Shown here: piece by piece, positions 6,673 through 14,806 of the stretch
How positions within the stretch are numbered: position 1 is the first letter of the stretch
Layout: the number at the start of each line of letters is the position of its first letter
Made by a program: the position numbers and the translations under genes
DNA from: JAAYAN01 sp964437215
Lineage (GTDB): Bacteria; Bacteroidota; Ignavibacteria; Ignavibacteriales; Melioribacteraceae
Assembly (NCBI GenBank): GCA_964437215.1
Contig: CAYTFZ010000066.1
Coordinates: forward strand, 1 to 14,828
Length of the DNA stretch: 14,828 nt
Reading direction: 5' to 3'
Notes under the pieces: model-generated
Database searches by the model: none
Told to the model about the DNA's origin: nothing
Seen by the model: the letters and a program-made list of their open reading frames with translations, nothing else

Positions 6673-8532
6673 ATGAGTGTTTCGGAACAGCAGATAGAAC
6701 AAATACGCGAATCGGTTAATATTGTTGATATTATTTCGCAATATGTGGATTTAAAAAAACGCGGCAAAAACTATATCGGCAGATGTCCTTTCCACAATGA
6801 AAAAACACCATCTTTTACTGTAAATGAAGAAAAGCGGATTTACCACTGTTTCGGCTGTCACGCCGGCGGAAATGTTTTTAAATTCCTGATGGAAATTAAA
6901 AATATTTCATTTGTGGAAGCGCTGAAAGAAACAGCTTCTTTTGCGGGAATAAACATTGAGGAAGAAAGCAGTTTTAACAAAAGACTTAACACAAATGAAA
7001 TTTATTACGAGATAAACGAACTGGCGGCAAAATACTTCAGTTCAAATCTGCTTACATCCAAAGAAGGGGAAACGGCGCGGCAGTATTTCAACTCGCGTAA
7101 AGTTAAGATTGCAACCCAAAGAAGTTTTGGATTGGGCTATGCTTTGCCCGGCTGGGATAATTTATTAAATTTTCTCGGCAAAGAAAAAGCTGATATTCTA
7201 AAAGCAAAAGAACTCGGGCTGATTGACAGTAAAGACGGAGGCGGGTATTACGACAAATACCGCGGACGTATAATTTTCCCGATTTTTTCGGCAAATGGAA
7301 GAGTTATAGGATTTGGCGGTAGAATTCTTGAAAAGAACGAAAATGTAGCAAAGTATCTTAATTCTCCTGAATCGGCGGTTTATTCGAAACGCAAAGTTTT
7401 ATACGGACTTTTCCATTCGAAAGACGAAATACGAAAATTAGACAAAGCAATTCTGGTTGAAGGTTATATGGACCTTATTTCCCTTTTTCAGGCGGGAATA
7501 AAAAATGTAGTAGCTTCTTCGGGTACAGCACTTACCGAAGAACAGGTTCAACTGCTTTCTCGGTTCACAAAAAATGTTGTTGTTAATTTCGATGCAGATG
7601 AAGCGGGGCAAAAAGCAGCGTTGCGCAGCATTGAAATTTTGCTGAAATATGATTTTGATGTAAGAATTCTCGATCTCCCGGATGGAGAAGACCCGGATTC
7701 GTTTGTTAATAAATACGGGAAAGATCAATTTGAGGAAAAAGTTAATAATTCAGGAAACTTTCTCGAATATCAGATGATGAGATACGAAAAGGCCGGAATG
7801 CTTGCTGAACCTGCATCACAGACTGAAGCAATAAGAAATCTTGTAAAAAACGCAGCTCTTGTTTCCGATGAATTAAAAAGAAGCATTATCATAAAGACCA
7901 TTGCTAAAAAATTCAATTTGCGCGAGAAACTGATTGAAAGCGAACTTGAAAAAGTATTAAACGTAACTCAAAATATTCCGGCAGAAAAGCAGTTTATAAA
8001 AAAAGAAATAGGAATAACTGATAAAAAAGCCCCGATGCCCAATGAAAAGGCAAATCCTGTTGAACGAGATATGATAAAACTTTTATTTGAAGGCAATAGC
8101 GAAATTACCGGCTGGGTGTTCGATACAATTAAACCGGAAGAATTTTCGACAGAAATAACGCGGAAAATTGCTGATGTTGTATTTGATGCTTTTAAAAACA
8201 ATATTGTGAAACCCGATGAATTAATTGATAAGTTTGAAGATGAAGAAATTAAACCTATTCTTCGCACTATTACGATTGATACAAAATCAATAAGCAGTAA
8301 ATGGGAGGATATTTCCGAAGCGGAAGATGAAGAAGCCCGCTTGAAAAAATTTGCCGCAGATGTTATTAAAAAATACAAGATAAATCAGCTCGACAGACTG
8401 ATTAGGGAAAATAACGAAAAATTGAACCGCACTGAAAATGAAGAAGAACAAAAGGAGATTTTGGAATTCAATAAAGAACTTCTATCCGAAAAAAAAAGAA
8501 TACAAAACACAGAAGGAATATGTATTAATTAA
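6673..8532 (+). CDS. dnaG: DNA primase DnaG
   Basis: DnaG synthesises RNA primers for chromosome replication and works with the DnaB helicase at the fork. With the ATG at 6673 the protein has 619 residues, within the usual range; the TTG three bases earlier (6670) is in frame but a less likely start. The N-terminal CHC2 zinc domain has Cys38, His41, Cys59 and Cys62 in CPFHNEKTPSF and YHCFGCHAGGN. The catalytic Toprim core follows, with LVEGYMDLISL (Glu263) and NFDADEAGQKA (Asp307, Asp309) providing the metal-binding acids. The last ~200 residues are poorly conserved and charged, as expected for the helicase-binding domain. A GH13 gene starts 11 bases after the stop, so the two probably share a transcript. 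Confidence 0.97.
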   Translation: MSVSEQQIEQIRESVNIVDIISQYVDLKKRGKNYIGRCPFHNEKTPSFTVNEEKRIYHCFGCHAGGNVFKFLMEIKNISFVEALKETASFAGINIEEESSFNKRLNTNEIYYEINELAAKYFSSNLLTSKEGETARQYFNSRKVKIATQRSFGLGYALPGWDNLLNFLGKEKADILKAKELGLIDSKDGGGYYDKYRGRIIFPIFSANGRVIGFGGRILEKNENVAKYLNSPESAVYSKRKVLYGLFHSKDEIRKLDKAILVEGYMDLISLFQAGIKNVVASSGTALTEEQVQLLSRFTKNVVVNFDADEAGQKAALRSIEILLKYDFDVRILDLPDGEDPDSFVNKYGKDQFEEKVNNSGNFLEYQMMRYEKAGMLAEPASQTEAIRNLVKNAALVSDELKRSIIIKTIAKKFNLREKLIESELEKVLNVTQNIPAEKQFIKKEIGITDKKAPMPNEKANPVERDMIKLLFEGNSEITGWVFDTIKPEEFSTEITRKIADVVFDAFKNNIVKPDELIDKFEDEEIKPILRTITIDTKSISSKWEDISEAEDEEARLKKFAADVIKKYKINQLDRLIRENNEKLNRTENEEEQKEILEFNKELLSEKKRIQNTEGICIN

Positions 8533-8543
8533 TAGAGCACAAA

Positions 8544-10022
8544 ATGAAATGTTACCAGTCAATTTACGAAATTAATATACGTGTCTGGATAAGACAATTT
8601 GATACAGAAAATAAAAAAGCTACTTTAAGAGATATTCCGCTTGAGATATGGGATAACCTGGCAGAAAAAGGCATTACTTATATATGGTTAATGGGAATTT
8701 GGAAAAATTGTCCTTCAACCATACAGAAATACTGTTTTGAAGAAAACCTTGTTTGGGAATACAAAAAAGCTCTTAAAGATTTTGATGACGAAGATGTTAT
8801 TGGCTCTCCATATTCCATTTGCGAATATGAAATAAATCCCATTTTAGGAAGTACAGAAGAACTTAAATGGCTGCGGATGGAATTAAAAAAAAGGGGCTTG
8901 AAACTTATATTGGATTTTGTACCTAATCATTTCAGCGCCGATACAAATTTAATTGAAACACACTCCGAGATTTTTCTTCAAACCGATGAAGAAAACTATG
9001 CTGCCGATAAACATACTTACTATAAATCCGAAAAAGGAAACGGTCAAATTTTTGCCCATGCAAGAGATCCGTTTTTCCCGGCTTGGCAGGATACAATACA
9101 ACTTAATTATTTCAGCGAAAAAACACGCGAATTTATGATAAGCCAGCTGGTAAAAATTACAAACTACTGCGATGGCGTACGCTGCGATATGGCAATGCTT
9201 GTTTTGAATAATGTATTCCGAAATACCTGGGGAGGAATACTAAATAAATTCGGGTATGACAAACCAGAGGATGAATTCTGGAAACTGGCAATAAGTATAA
9301 TTAAAGATGTTGAGCCGAACTTTTTGTTTATTGCCGAAGCATATTGGGATCTTGAATGGGAACTCCAACAATTAGGGTTTGATTATACTTACGATAAGAA
9401 ACTTACCGACAGATTAAAAGCCGGTTATGTAATGGAAATTAGAGATCATCTTTTGGCAAAGGACGATTTTCAGAACAGAAGTCTGCGCTTTATAGAAAAT
9501 CACGATGAGGACAGAGCTGTTACGGCTTTAGGGAAAGAACGATCAAAAGCAGCAGCGGTTATAATTTCAACTTTGCGAGGAATGCGGTTTTATCATGACG
9601 GACAATTTGAAGGGAAGAAAATTAAACTGCCTGTTCAACTTGGGCGCTCGCCTCACGAAAAAACTCAGGAAGATGTGGTTCAGTTTTACAACAGACTTCT
9701 CGAAATAACTAAAAGCAGCATTTTTAAGGTCGGCACTTGGAGCCTTTTAAAAACTTATCCTGTTGCTCAAAATGACCAATCATACAAAAACATACTTGCT
9801 TGGGAGTGGAAACTTAAGGACGAAAGAAGACTTGTTACCGTAAATTACGAAGATTGTTCTTCCAGGTGCAGGATTATTTTGGATCTTCGAGGATATCCCG
9901 AAAGAATTACCCTGAAAGATTTATTAACCGGAGCCGAATATGTTCGTTCGAGCGATGAAGTTTATCTTTCCGGACTTTTTATTGAACTGAAAAACTATCA
10001 AAGCCATATATTTGCTTACTGA
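8544..10022 (+). CDS. Cytoplasmic alpha-amylase-family (GH13) glycosidase
   Basis: The 492-residue protein has all four conserved GH13 regions on a TIM barrel: I, DFVPNH (124-129); II, GVRCDMAM with nucleophile Asp215; III, FLFIAEAYW with acid/base Glu265; IV, ENHDE with Asp321 as transition-state stabiliser. The catalytic triad is therefore complete and an active alpha-glucan hydrolase or transferase is expected. There is no signal peptide or carbohydrate-binding module, and the C-terminal beta domain is short (~95 residues). It should act in the cytoplasm on an internal glucan such as glycogen or maltodextrin, but the subfamily and product cannot be told from the sequence. The YIWLMGIWKNCPS segment in the first barrel strands resembles uncharacterised bacterial GH13 proteins I recall. 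The gene begins 11 bases after dnaG and probably shares its transcript. Confidence 0.9.
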   Translation: MKCYQSIYEINIRVWIRQFDTENKKATLRDIPLEIWDNLAEKGITYIWLMGIWKNCPSTIQKYCFEENLVWEYKKALKDFDDEDVIGSPYSICEYEINPILGSTEELKWLRMELKKRGLKLILDFVPNHFSADTNLIETHSEIFLQTDEENYAADKHTYYKSEKGNGQIFAHARDPFFPAWQDTIQLNYFSEKTREFMISQLVKITNYCDGVRCDMAMLVLNNVFRNTWGGILNKFGYDKPEDEFWKLAISIIKDVEPNFLFIAEAYWDLEWELQQLGFDYTYDKKLTDRLKAGYVMEIRDHLLAKDDFQNRSLRFIENHDEDRAVTALGKERSKAAAVIISTLRGMRFYHDGQFEGKKIKLPVQLGRSPHEKTQEDVVQFYNRLLEITKSSIFKVGTWSLLKTYPVAQNDQSYKNILAWEWKLKDERRLVTVNYEDCSSRCRIILDLRGYPERITLKDLLTGAEYVRSSDEVYLSGLFIELKNYQSHIFAY

Positions 10023-10053
10023 TTCAGCTCATTATAAATAAAACAGATTTAAA

Positions 10054-10080
10054 GGTCGGAAATTAAGTTACTTCCCGATT
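10054..10080 (+). terminator. Weak hairpin after the GH13 gene
   Basis: TCGGAA (10056-10061) pairs with TTCCCGA (10072-10078) with one bulged C and a 10-base loop; two G-T wobbles extend the base. The sequence after it is T-rich but interrupted. It lies between the GH13 gene and the next promoter candidate, so a terminator is plausible but weak. Confidence 0.3.
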
Positions 10081-10115
10081 TGCTTATTAATCTTTAAAAT
10101 ATTTGAATAAATTAT

Positions 10116-10123
10116 TATCTTTG
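10116..10123 (+). promoter_or_regulatory. Candidate promoter for the DUF3109-rpoN-hslVU run
   Basis: TATCTTTG matches the TAnnTTTG -7 box and lies 20 bases before the ATG at 10144. A TTTA at 10093-10096, 19 bases upstream, could be a degenerate -33 element. No Shine-Dalgarno is visible between this box and the ATG. Confidence 0.45.
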
Positions 10124-10143
10124 TCAAAAATTATTCCAATTCT

Positions 10144-10707
10144 ATGAAAATAAACGTTTATCAAATAGAAAATATTTTAGTGCGCGAAGAAATTTTTACA
10201 ACAAAGTTTACTTGCGATCTCGAAAAATGCAAAGGAGCTTGCTGCACATTGGAAAGTGAATTCGGCGCTCCGCTTATGAAAAATGAAATAGAACTTATAG
10301 AAGAATCTCTTCCGGCAGCAATGGAATATCTTGATCCGGAGAAAAGAGATTATATAAGAGAGAATAATTTTTGGGAGATTAAAGAAGAAATATTCCTTGT
10401 AAAAAGTATTGATAACAAAGACTGTGTATTTGTGTTCCGTGAAAACGGCATAGCAAAATGTGCGCTCGAAAAAGCTTTTTTCAACAATAAAAGCAAATTC
10501 CGCAAACCGATTTCGTGCCATTTATTCCCGATCAGAATTTCGGATTTCGGCGGAGAAATTCTGCGGTACGAAGAATTTTCGGAGTGTGTGCCTGCTTTGG
10601 AAAAGGGCAAAGAAACAAATTTAAACGTTGCAGAGTTTTGCAAGGACGGACTTGAAAGAGCTTACGGTAAAAAATGGTACAGTAAATTAGTAAACAACGG
10701 CAGGTAA
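10144..10707 (+). CDS. DUF3109-family cysteine-rich protein (YkgJ-like metal-binding cluster)
   Basis: The 187-residue soluble protein carries a dense cysteine set: C24-x4-C29-x3-C33-C34 (CDLEKCKGACC), then C94, C106, C125-H126 (PISCHLFPIR), C148 and C166. This pattern, with GAPLMKNEIE after the first cluster, matches DUF3109, a family common in Bacteroidota and related to the YkgJ/UPF0153 putative zinc- or iron-chelating proteins. The bound metal and the function are not known; the Cys spacing would suit an iron-sulfur cluster or zinc. It heads the run that contains rpoN, ending 6 bases before that start, so the two genes are probably cotranscribed. No signal peptide or membrane segment is present. 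Confidence 0.82.
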   Translation: MKINVYQIENILVREEIFTTKFTCDLEKCKGACCTLESEFGAPLMKNEIELIEESLPAAMEYLDPEKRDYIRENNFWEIKEEIFLVKSIDNKDCVFVFRENGIAKCALEKAFFNNKSKFRKPISCHLFPIRISDFGGEILRYEEFSECVPALEKGKETNLNVAEFCKDGLERAYGKKWYSKLVNNGR

Positions 10708-10713
10708 TCAATT

Positions 10714-12177
10714 ATGCTATCACTTCATCAAAAATTAGCTTTACAGCAAAAACTGTCTCCGCAGCAGATTCAGTATCAAAAGCTGCTTCAGCTGAACACG
10801 TTAACTCTTGAACAACGCATAAAAACCGAACTTGAACTTAATCCGATACTTGAAGAAGTAATAAGTGACGAACTTGAGATTACACAGACGGACGCTGAAG
10901 CCGGCTCGAGTGAAAACGAAACTGATGAAGAACCGGAAATATCAAACGATGACGAATTTGAGCTCGAAGATTTTATGAATGATGCGGATATAGACAGCGA
11001 CCGTATTAATAAAAGTCCCGATGACGATGATGATTATGTTCGTCCCGTTGCGCCTGCGCGCAGAAGTCTTCGCGAAAAATTATTCGACCAGCTTCACGAA
11101 CTCGATATTCCCGAAAATCTTATTGTCGCAGGCGAAGTGATAATAGACAGTCTGGATACGGACGGATATTTTAAAGCCGGACTTGAAAAAATTGTAAACG
11201 ATATAAATATGTTTGAAGATATAAAAATTACAATTGAAGAAGCCGAAAAAGTATTGATGGAAATTCAGAAGTTTGAGCCGCTTGGAATAGCTGCGCGCGA
11301 TTTAAGGGAATGCCTTTTAATCCAGCTGCGTAATTCATCATATGACCCTTATTACTCCTATCTTGCAGAACAGATACTAACGAATTGTTACGAAGATTTT
11401 GTTAATAAACGTTACGATAATATAGAAAAAGCTTTAAGTCTTACGCGTTCTACACTTAAAACAGTTATTGATATTATTGCAAAATTAAACCCGAAGCCGG
11501 GCGAAGGAAATATTGATAACGAACAGGCAAACCAGGTTACACCCGATTTTATAATTGAAAAAGTAGGAAACAACTTTATTGTAACACTTAACGATAAAAG
11601 CCTGCCTTCCGTTACAATCAGCCAGCAATACTTGGAAATGCTTGATACAAACAAACGCAAGCGGAAAATTTCGGAACGTGATAAAGATACTCATAAATTT
11701 TTACGCGAAAAATTTGAATCGGCAAAATGGTTTATGGCTTCAATTCTGCAAAGAAGAGATACTTTATTGAGAATTATGCAGACGATACTCGAAAAACAAT
11801 ACGAATTTTTTGAATACGGTCCAAAAGCGCTTAAACCGATGATTTATAAAGATATTGCCGATGAAATTATGATGGATATTTCTACAATAAGCCGGGTGGT
11901 TAACGGTAAATATGTTCAAAGTCCTGTGGGAATACACGAATTGAAGTATTTTTTCAGCGAAGGATTATCCACCGATTCGGGCAGAGAAGTATCGAATAAG
12001 CATATTAAAGAGCTTATTAAAGAGTTGTGCGACGGCGAATCGAAAAACGATCCTTACAGCGATGATAAAATTGCAGAAATATTAAATTCAAAAGGAATTC
12101 ACATTGCCCGCAGAACCGTTGCAAAATACCGCGAACAAATGATGATTCCGGTAGCGCGTCTTCGTAAAGAAATATGA
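10714..12177 (+). CDS. rpoN: RNA polymerase sigma-54 factor RpoN
   Basis: Sigma-54 directs RNA polymerase to -24/-12 promoters and needs an AAA+ activator to open DNA. The 487 residues show the canonical order: Gln/Leu-rich region I at 1-50 (LALQQKLSPQQIQYQKLLQL, ELNPILEE), an acidic linker at ~50-115 rich in Asp and Glu, the core-binding domain, the helix-turn-helix region, and the RpoN box ARRTVAKYRE at 465-474, which reads the -24 element. Everything needed for function is present. No activator gene or obvious -24/-12 promoter is in the window, so its regulon cannot be inferred here. The gene lies 6 bases after the DUF3109 gene, and its stop overlaps the next start (ATGA). Confidence 0.98.
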   Translation: MLSLHQKLALQQKLSPQQIQYQKLLQLNTLTLEQRIKTELELNPILEEVISDELEITQTDAEAGSSENETDEEPEISNDDEFELEDFMNDADIDSDRINKSPDDDDDYVRPVAPARRSLREKLFDQLHELDIPENLIVAGEVIIDSLDTDGYFKAGLEKIVNDINMFEDIKITIEEAEKVLMEIQKFEPLGIAARDLRECLLIQLRNSSYDPYYSYLAEQILTNCYEDFVNKRYDNIEKALSLTRSTLKTVIDIIAKLNPKPGEGNIDNEQANQVTPDFIIEKVGNNFIVTLNDKSLPSVTISQQYLEMLDTNKRKRKISERDKDTHKFLREKFESAKWFMASILQRRDTLLRIMQTILEKQYEFFEYGPKALKPMIYKDIADEIMMDISTISRVVNGKYVQSPVGIHELKYFFSEGLSTDSGREVSNKHIKELIKELCDGESKNDPYSDDKIAEILNSKGIHIARRTVAKYREQMMIPVARLRKEI

Positions 12178-12803
12178 AAATTTTTCTGGAAATTATTGTT
12201 ACAGCTCTGCTGTTTACAATATTTGCTTATACACATTCTTATTTAGCAAAGCTAAGCATCAAACAGCGTATTGCAGAAGGAGCGGGCAGTAAAATTGCAT
12301 TCTACAGACTTTTTTACAACACAGTTTCTGTAATATTCTTTTTGCTTTTTTGGAAATTATCTCCCGATTCCGGTTATTATCTTTACGATTTGGGTACCCC
12401 TTACGATTTGATAATTGTTTCATTGCAGATATTAAGTCTTTTCGGCATAATCTGGGCATTTAAATCGTCGCGTAATTCATACGAATTTTTAGGATTATCC
12501 CAGATTAAAAGATATTTAAAAGACGAATACAAAATTTCGGATTTGGAAGAGAAAAATAAATTGGTTTTTTCGGGGGCATACAGATTCTGCCGGCACCCTG
12601 TTTATTTTTTTTCTATCCTTTTTTTAGGATTGCGTCCGGCAATGTCGGTTTTTTATCTGGTTTTCTTTATCTGCAGCGTTGTTTATTTTAACATCGGTTC
12701 GCTTTTGGAAGAGAAACGGCTGGAAAAGCTTTTTGGGGAAGATTACATCGAATATAAAAATAAAGTGCCGGGAATTATCCCGTTTAAAATTCTTAGGAAA
12801 TAA
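12174..12803 (+). CDS. Membrane methyltransferase-like protein (isoprenylcysteine/phospholipid methyltransferase family)
   Basis: The 209-residue integral membrane protein has hydrophobic segments near residues 4-22, 44-62, 76-96 and a long paired stretch at ~143-175. Its C-terminal half has the fold signature of the ICMT/PEMT group: GAYRFCRHPVYFFSI, then EEKRLEKLFGEDYIEYKNKVP ending in GIIPF. In characterised relatives, the RHPxY and EE elements help bind S-adenosylmethionine and the lipid substrate. Bacterial members methylate diverse small or lipid substrates, so this one cannot be predicted; the N-terminal half also recalls NnrU/MddA-type proteins. The ATG overlaps the rpoN stop by four bases, and hslV begins 41 bases after its stop. 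Confidence 0.75.
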   Translation: MKIFLEIIVTALLFTIFAYTHSYLAKLSIKQRIAEGAGSKIAFYRLFYNTVSVIFFLLFWKLSPDSGYYLYDLGTPYDLIIVSLQILSLFGIIWAFKSSRNSYEFLGLSQIKRYLKDEYKISDLEEKNKLVFSGAYRFCRHPVYFFSILFLGLRPAMSVFYLVFFICSVVYFNIGSLLEEKRLEKLFGEDYIEYKNKVPGIIPFKILRK

Positions 12804-12808
12804 TTTTG
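12801..12808 (+). promoter_or_regulatory. Candidate internal -7 box before hslV
   Basis: TAATTTTG is a full TAnnTTTG match that includes the stop codon of the membrane methyltransferase gene. It lies 36 bases before the hslV ATG and could give hslVU its own promoter. No -33 TTG is seen at the right distance. Confidence 0.3.
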
Positions 12809-12844
12809 TATTTTTACACTTTGTAAAAATTATCAAGAGGAATA

Positions 12845-13381
12845 ATGAAATCGAGATCAACCACAATTCTGGGATTGATACATAAAGGTGAAGCAGCTAT
12901 CGGCGGCGATGGTCAGGTTACTTTAGGAAATACTATTGCAAAACACAATTCAGTAAAAATACGGAAAATGTTCGGCGGAAAAGTTCTTACCGGATTTGCC
13001 GGTTCTGCAGGCGATGCCCTTACTCTTCTGGACAGATTTGAAGAAAAACTTGAGCAGTACCGCGGCAATGTAAACCGAGCTGCCGTCGAATTAGCAAAGG
13101 ACTGGCGGACTGATAAATTTTTGCGCCGTCTTGAAGCGATGATAGCAGTAATTTCGGAAGAGCACACTTATGTTATTTCGGGCAACGGGGACGTTATTGA
13201 ACCGGAAGACCAGATTGTTGCAATAGGTTCGGGCGGAATGTATGCGCTTGCAGCTGCCAAAATGCTTATTAAACACAGCAATCTTTCAGCAAAAGAAATT
13301 GTTGCGGAAGCTCTTAAAACTGCTGCCGAAATTTGTATTTATACCAACGATAAAATAAATGTAGAGGTAATAGAAAAATAA
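12845..13381 (+). CDS. hslV: HslV (ClpQ) peptidase subunit of the HslUV protease
   Basis: HslV forms the double-ring proteolytic chamber of the cytoplasmic HslUV (ClpYQ) protease and is an N-terminal-threonine hydrolase. The 178-residue protein has a short propeptide, MKSRS, before TTILG, so Thr6 becomes Thr1 after cleavage. On that numbering Asp22 and Lys38 fall exactly at the catalytic positions 17 and 33. Other family blocks are GGDGQVTLGNT, KVLTGFAGSAGDALTL, ELAKDWRTDKFLRRLEAM, IGSGGMYALAAA and EICIYTND. The start is supported by AGAGG at 12836-12840, four bases upstream. Its stop (TAA) is followed at once by the hslU ATG, so expression of the two subunits is tightly linked. Confidence 0.97.
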   Translation: MKSRSTTILGLIHKGEAAIGGDGQVTLGNTIAKHNSVKIRKMFGGKVLTGFAGSAGDALTLLDRFEEKLEQYRGNVNRAAVELAKDWRTDKFLRRLEAMIAVISEEHTYVISGNGDVIEPEDQIVAIGSGGMYALAAAKMLIKHSNLSAKEIVAEALKTAAEICIYTNDKINVEVIEK

Positions 13382-14761
13382 ATGAGTAAGAAAAGCAATA
13401 ATGGAACTGTGAAAAGTTTGACTCCTTCGCAAATTGTAAATGAACTTGATAAGTATATAATCGGGCAAAACGATGCTAAAAGAGCTGTGGCAATAGCACT
13501 GCGCAACAGATGGCGCAGACAGCAGGTAGCCGAAACAATTAAAGAAGAAATTATGCCTAATAATATTATTCTTATCGGACCAACCGGCGTAGGAAAAACC
13601 GAAATTGCAAGGCGGCTGGCTAAATTATCGAATGCTCCTTTTATTAAAGTTGAAGCATCAAAATATACCGAAGTGGGTTATGTGGGACGCGATGTGGAAT
13701 CGATGATACGCGACCTTACCGAGCTTTCTGTAAATATGGTTAAAGCTGAACAGACTGCAACAGTGCAGGAAAAAGCTGACAGACTTGCCGAAGAAAAAAT
13801 ACTCGACCAGCTTATTCCGCCGGTTAAAAATCCTGTTAAAGCCGATAACACCGAAAACGAAGAAACCGAAGAAATCCGAAACGAAAAAACACGCGACTGG
13901 ATGCGCGAAAAATTGCGCAAAGGCGAGCTCGACGATAAAATGATTGAGTTCGACACAATTGCATCGCAGGTTGGTATGCAGGTTTTTGGACCTTTCGGTG
14001 CTGATGATATGGGTATTAATATTCAGGAAATTGTAAGCAATATAATGCCTAAGAAAAAGAAAAAAAGAAAAACCCCTATAAAAGAAGCCCGTAAACTGAT
14101 TGCACAGGAAGAAGCGCAAAAGCTGATTGATATGGATTCAGTGCAGCAGGAAGCTATTAAACGGGTACAGGAAAGCGGAATAATTTTTATAGACGAAATT
14201 GATAAAATTGCGGGCAGCGATAAATCAAAAGGACCGGATGTTTCGCGCGAAGGAGTTCAGCGGGATTTATTGCCGATTGTTGAAGGCTCCACCGTTAATA
14301 CTAAATACGGAATTGTGAAAACAGACCATATCCTTTTTATAGCTTCGGGTGCATTCCACATTTCAAAACCTTCCGATTTAATACCCGAACTGCAGGGACG
14401 TTTTCCGATAAGAGTTGAACTTAAAAGTTTAACTGAACAGGATTTTATAAAAATACTTACTTTACCGCAAAATGCATTGCTAAAACAGTATGCAGCTCTT
14501 TTAAAGACCGAAGGTGTTGATATTGAGTTCGACGAAAGTTCAATAAAAGAAGTGGCGCGAACTGCTGCAATGGTAAATGAACAAGTGGAAAATATCGGAG
14601 CAAGACGTTTGCACACAATACTTACAACACTTCTTGACGATATACTTTTCGAAGTTCCGGATAAACTGCCCAAGGAAAAAATAATTATAACAGGTGAAAT
14701 GGTTAATACTAAACTGGATAAAGTTGTAAAGAACAGGGATTTGAGTAAGTATATTTTGTAA
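13382..14761 (+). CDS. hslU: HslU (ClpY) ATPase subunit of the HslUV protease
   Basis: HslU is the AAA+ hexamer that unfolds substrates and threads them into HslV. The 459 residues fit the family's size. Visible elements are Walker A GPTGVGKT (66-73), pore loop GYVG (99-102), Walker B GIIFIDEIDK (266-275), GRFPIR at 339-344, and the sensor-2 block IGARRLHTIL. The I domain spans roughly 112-255 and includes the basic MPKKKKKRKT stretch and the acidic NTENEETEEIRNEKT stretch. The C-terminus DLSKYIL is the tail that inserts between HslV subunits to activate them, so the pair should work together. The ATG lies directly after the hslV stop with no gap. Confidence 0.98.
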   Translation: MSKKSNNGTVKSLTPSQIVNELDKYIIGQNDAKRAVAIALRNRWRRQQVAETIKEEIMPNNIILIGPTGVGKTEIARRLAKLSNAPFIKVEASKYTEVGYVGRDVESMIRDLTELSVNMVKAEQTATVQEKADRLAEEKILDQLIPPVKNPVKADNTENEETEEIRNEKTRDWMREKLRKGELDDKMIEFDTIASQVGMQVFGPFGADDMGINIQEIVSNIMPKKKKKRKTPIKEARKLIAQEEAQKLIDMDSVQQEAIKRVQESGIIFIDEIDKIAGSDKSKGPDVSREGVQRDLLPIVEGSTVNTKYGIVKTDHILFIASGAFHISKPSDLIPELQGRFPIRVELKSLTEQDFIKILTLPQNALLKQYAALLKTEGVDIEFDESSIKEVARTAAMVNEQVENIGARRLHTILTTLLDDILFEVPDKLPKEKIIITGEMVNTKLDKVVKNRDLSKYIL

Positions 14762-14764
14762 AGA

Positions 14765-14806
14765 GTAAGAGTAGGAAGCCTGCCTGCCGGCAGGCAGGTA
14801 AGAGTA
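14765..14806. repeat. GC-rich palindrome flanked by a 9-base direct repeat
   Basis: A perfect 20-base palindrome (14779-14798; half-site CCTGCCTGCC, 16 of 20 bases G or C) lies 17 bases after the hslU stop. Copies of GTAAGAGTA sit on both sides, at 14765-14773 and 14798-14806, in an AG-rich setting. Its base composition is unlike anything else in this AT-rich window. It could be a member of a dispersed repeat family or a protein-binding palindrome. As a terminator it lacks a T-tract on the hslU strand. Confidence 0.7.

Noticed and set aside
12815..12823. TACACTTTG as an hslV promoter box
   Set aside because: It has one base too many between TA and TTTG; the TAATTTTG at 12801 fits the consensus better, and even that lacks a -33 element.
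13658..14119. Antisense ORFs of up to ~150 codons inside hslU, and similar shadows opposite rpoN, dnaG, radA and the OmpA gene
   Set aside because: They are low-complexity translations rich in Phe and Ser opposite well-supported genes, with no recognisable domains or ribosome sites.
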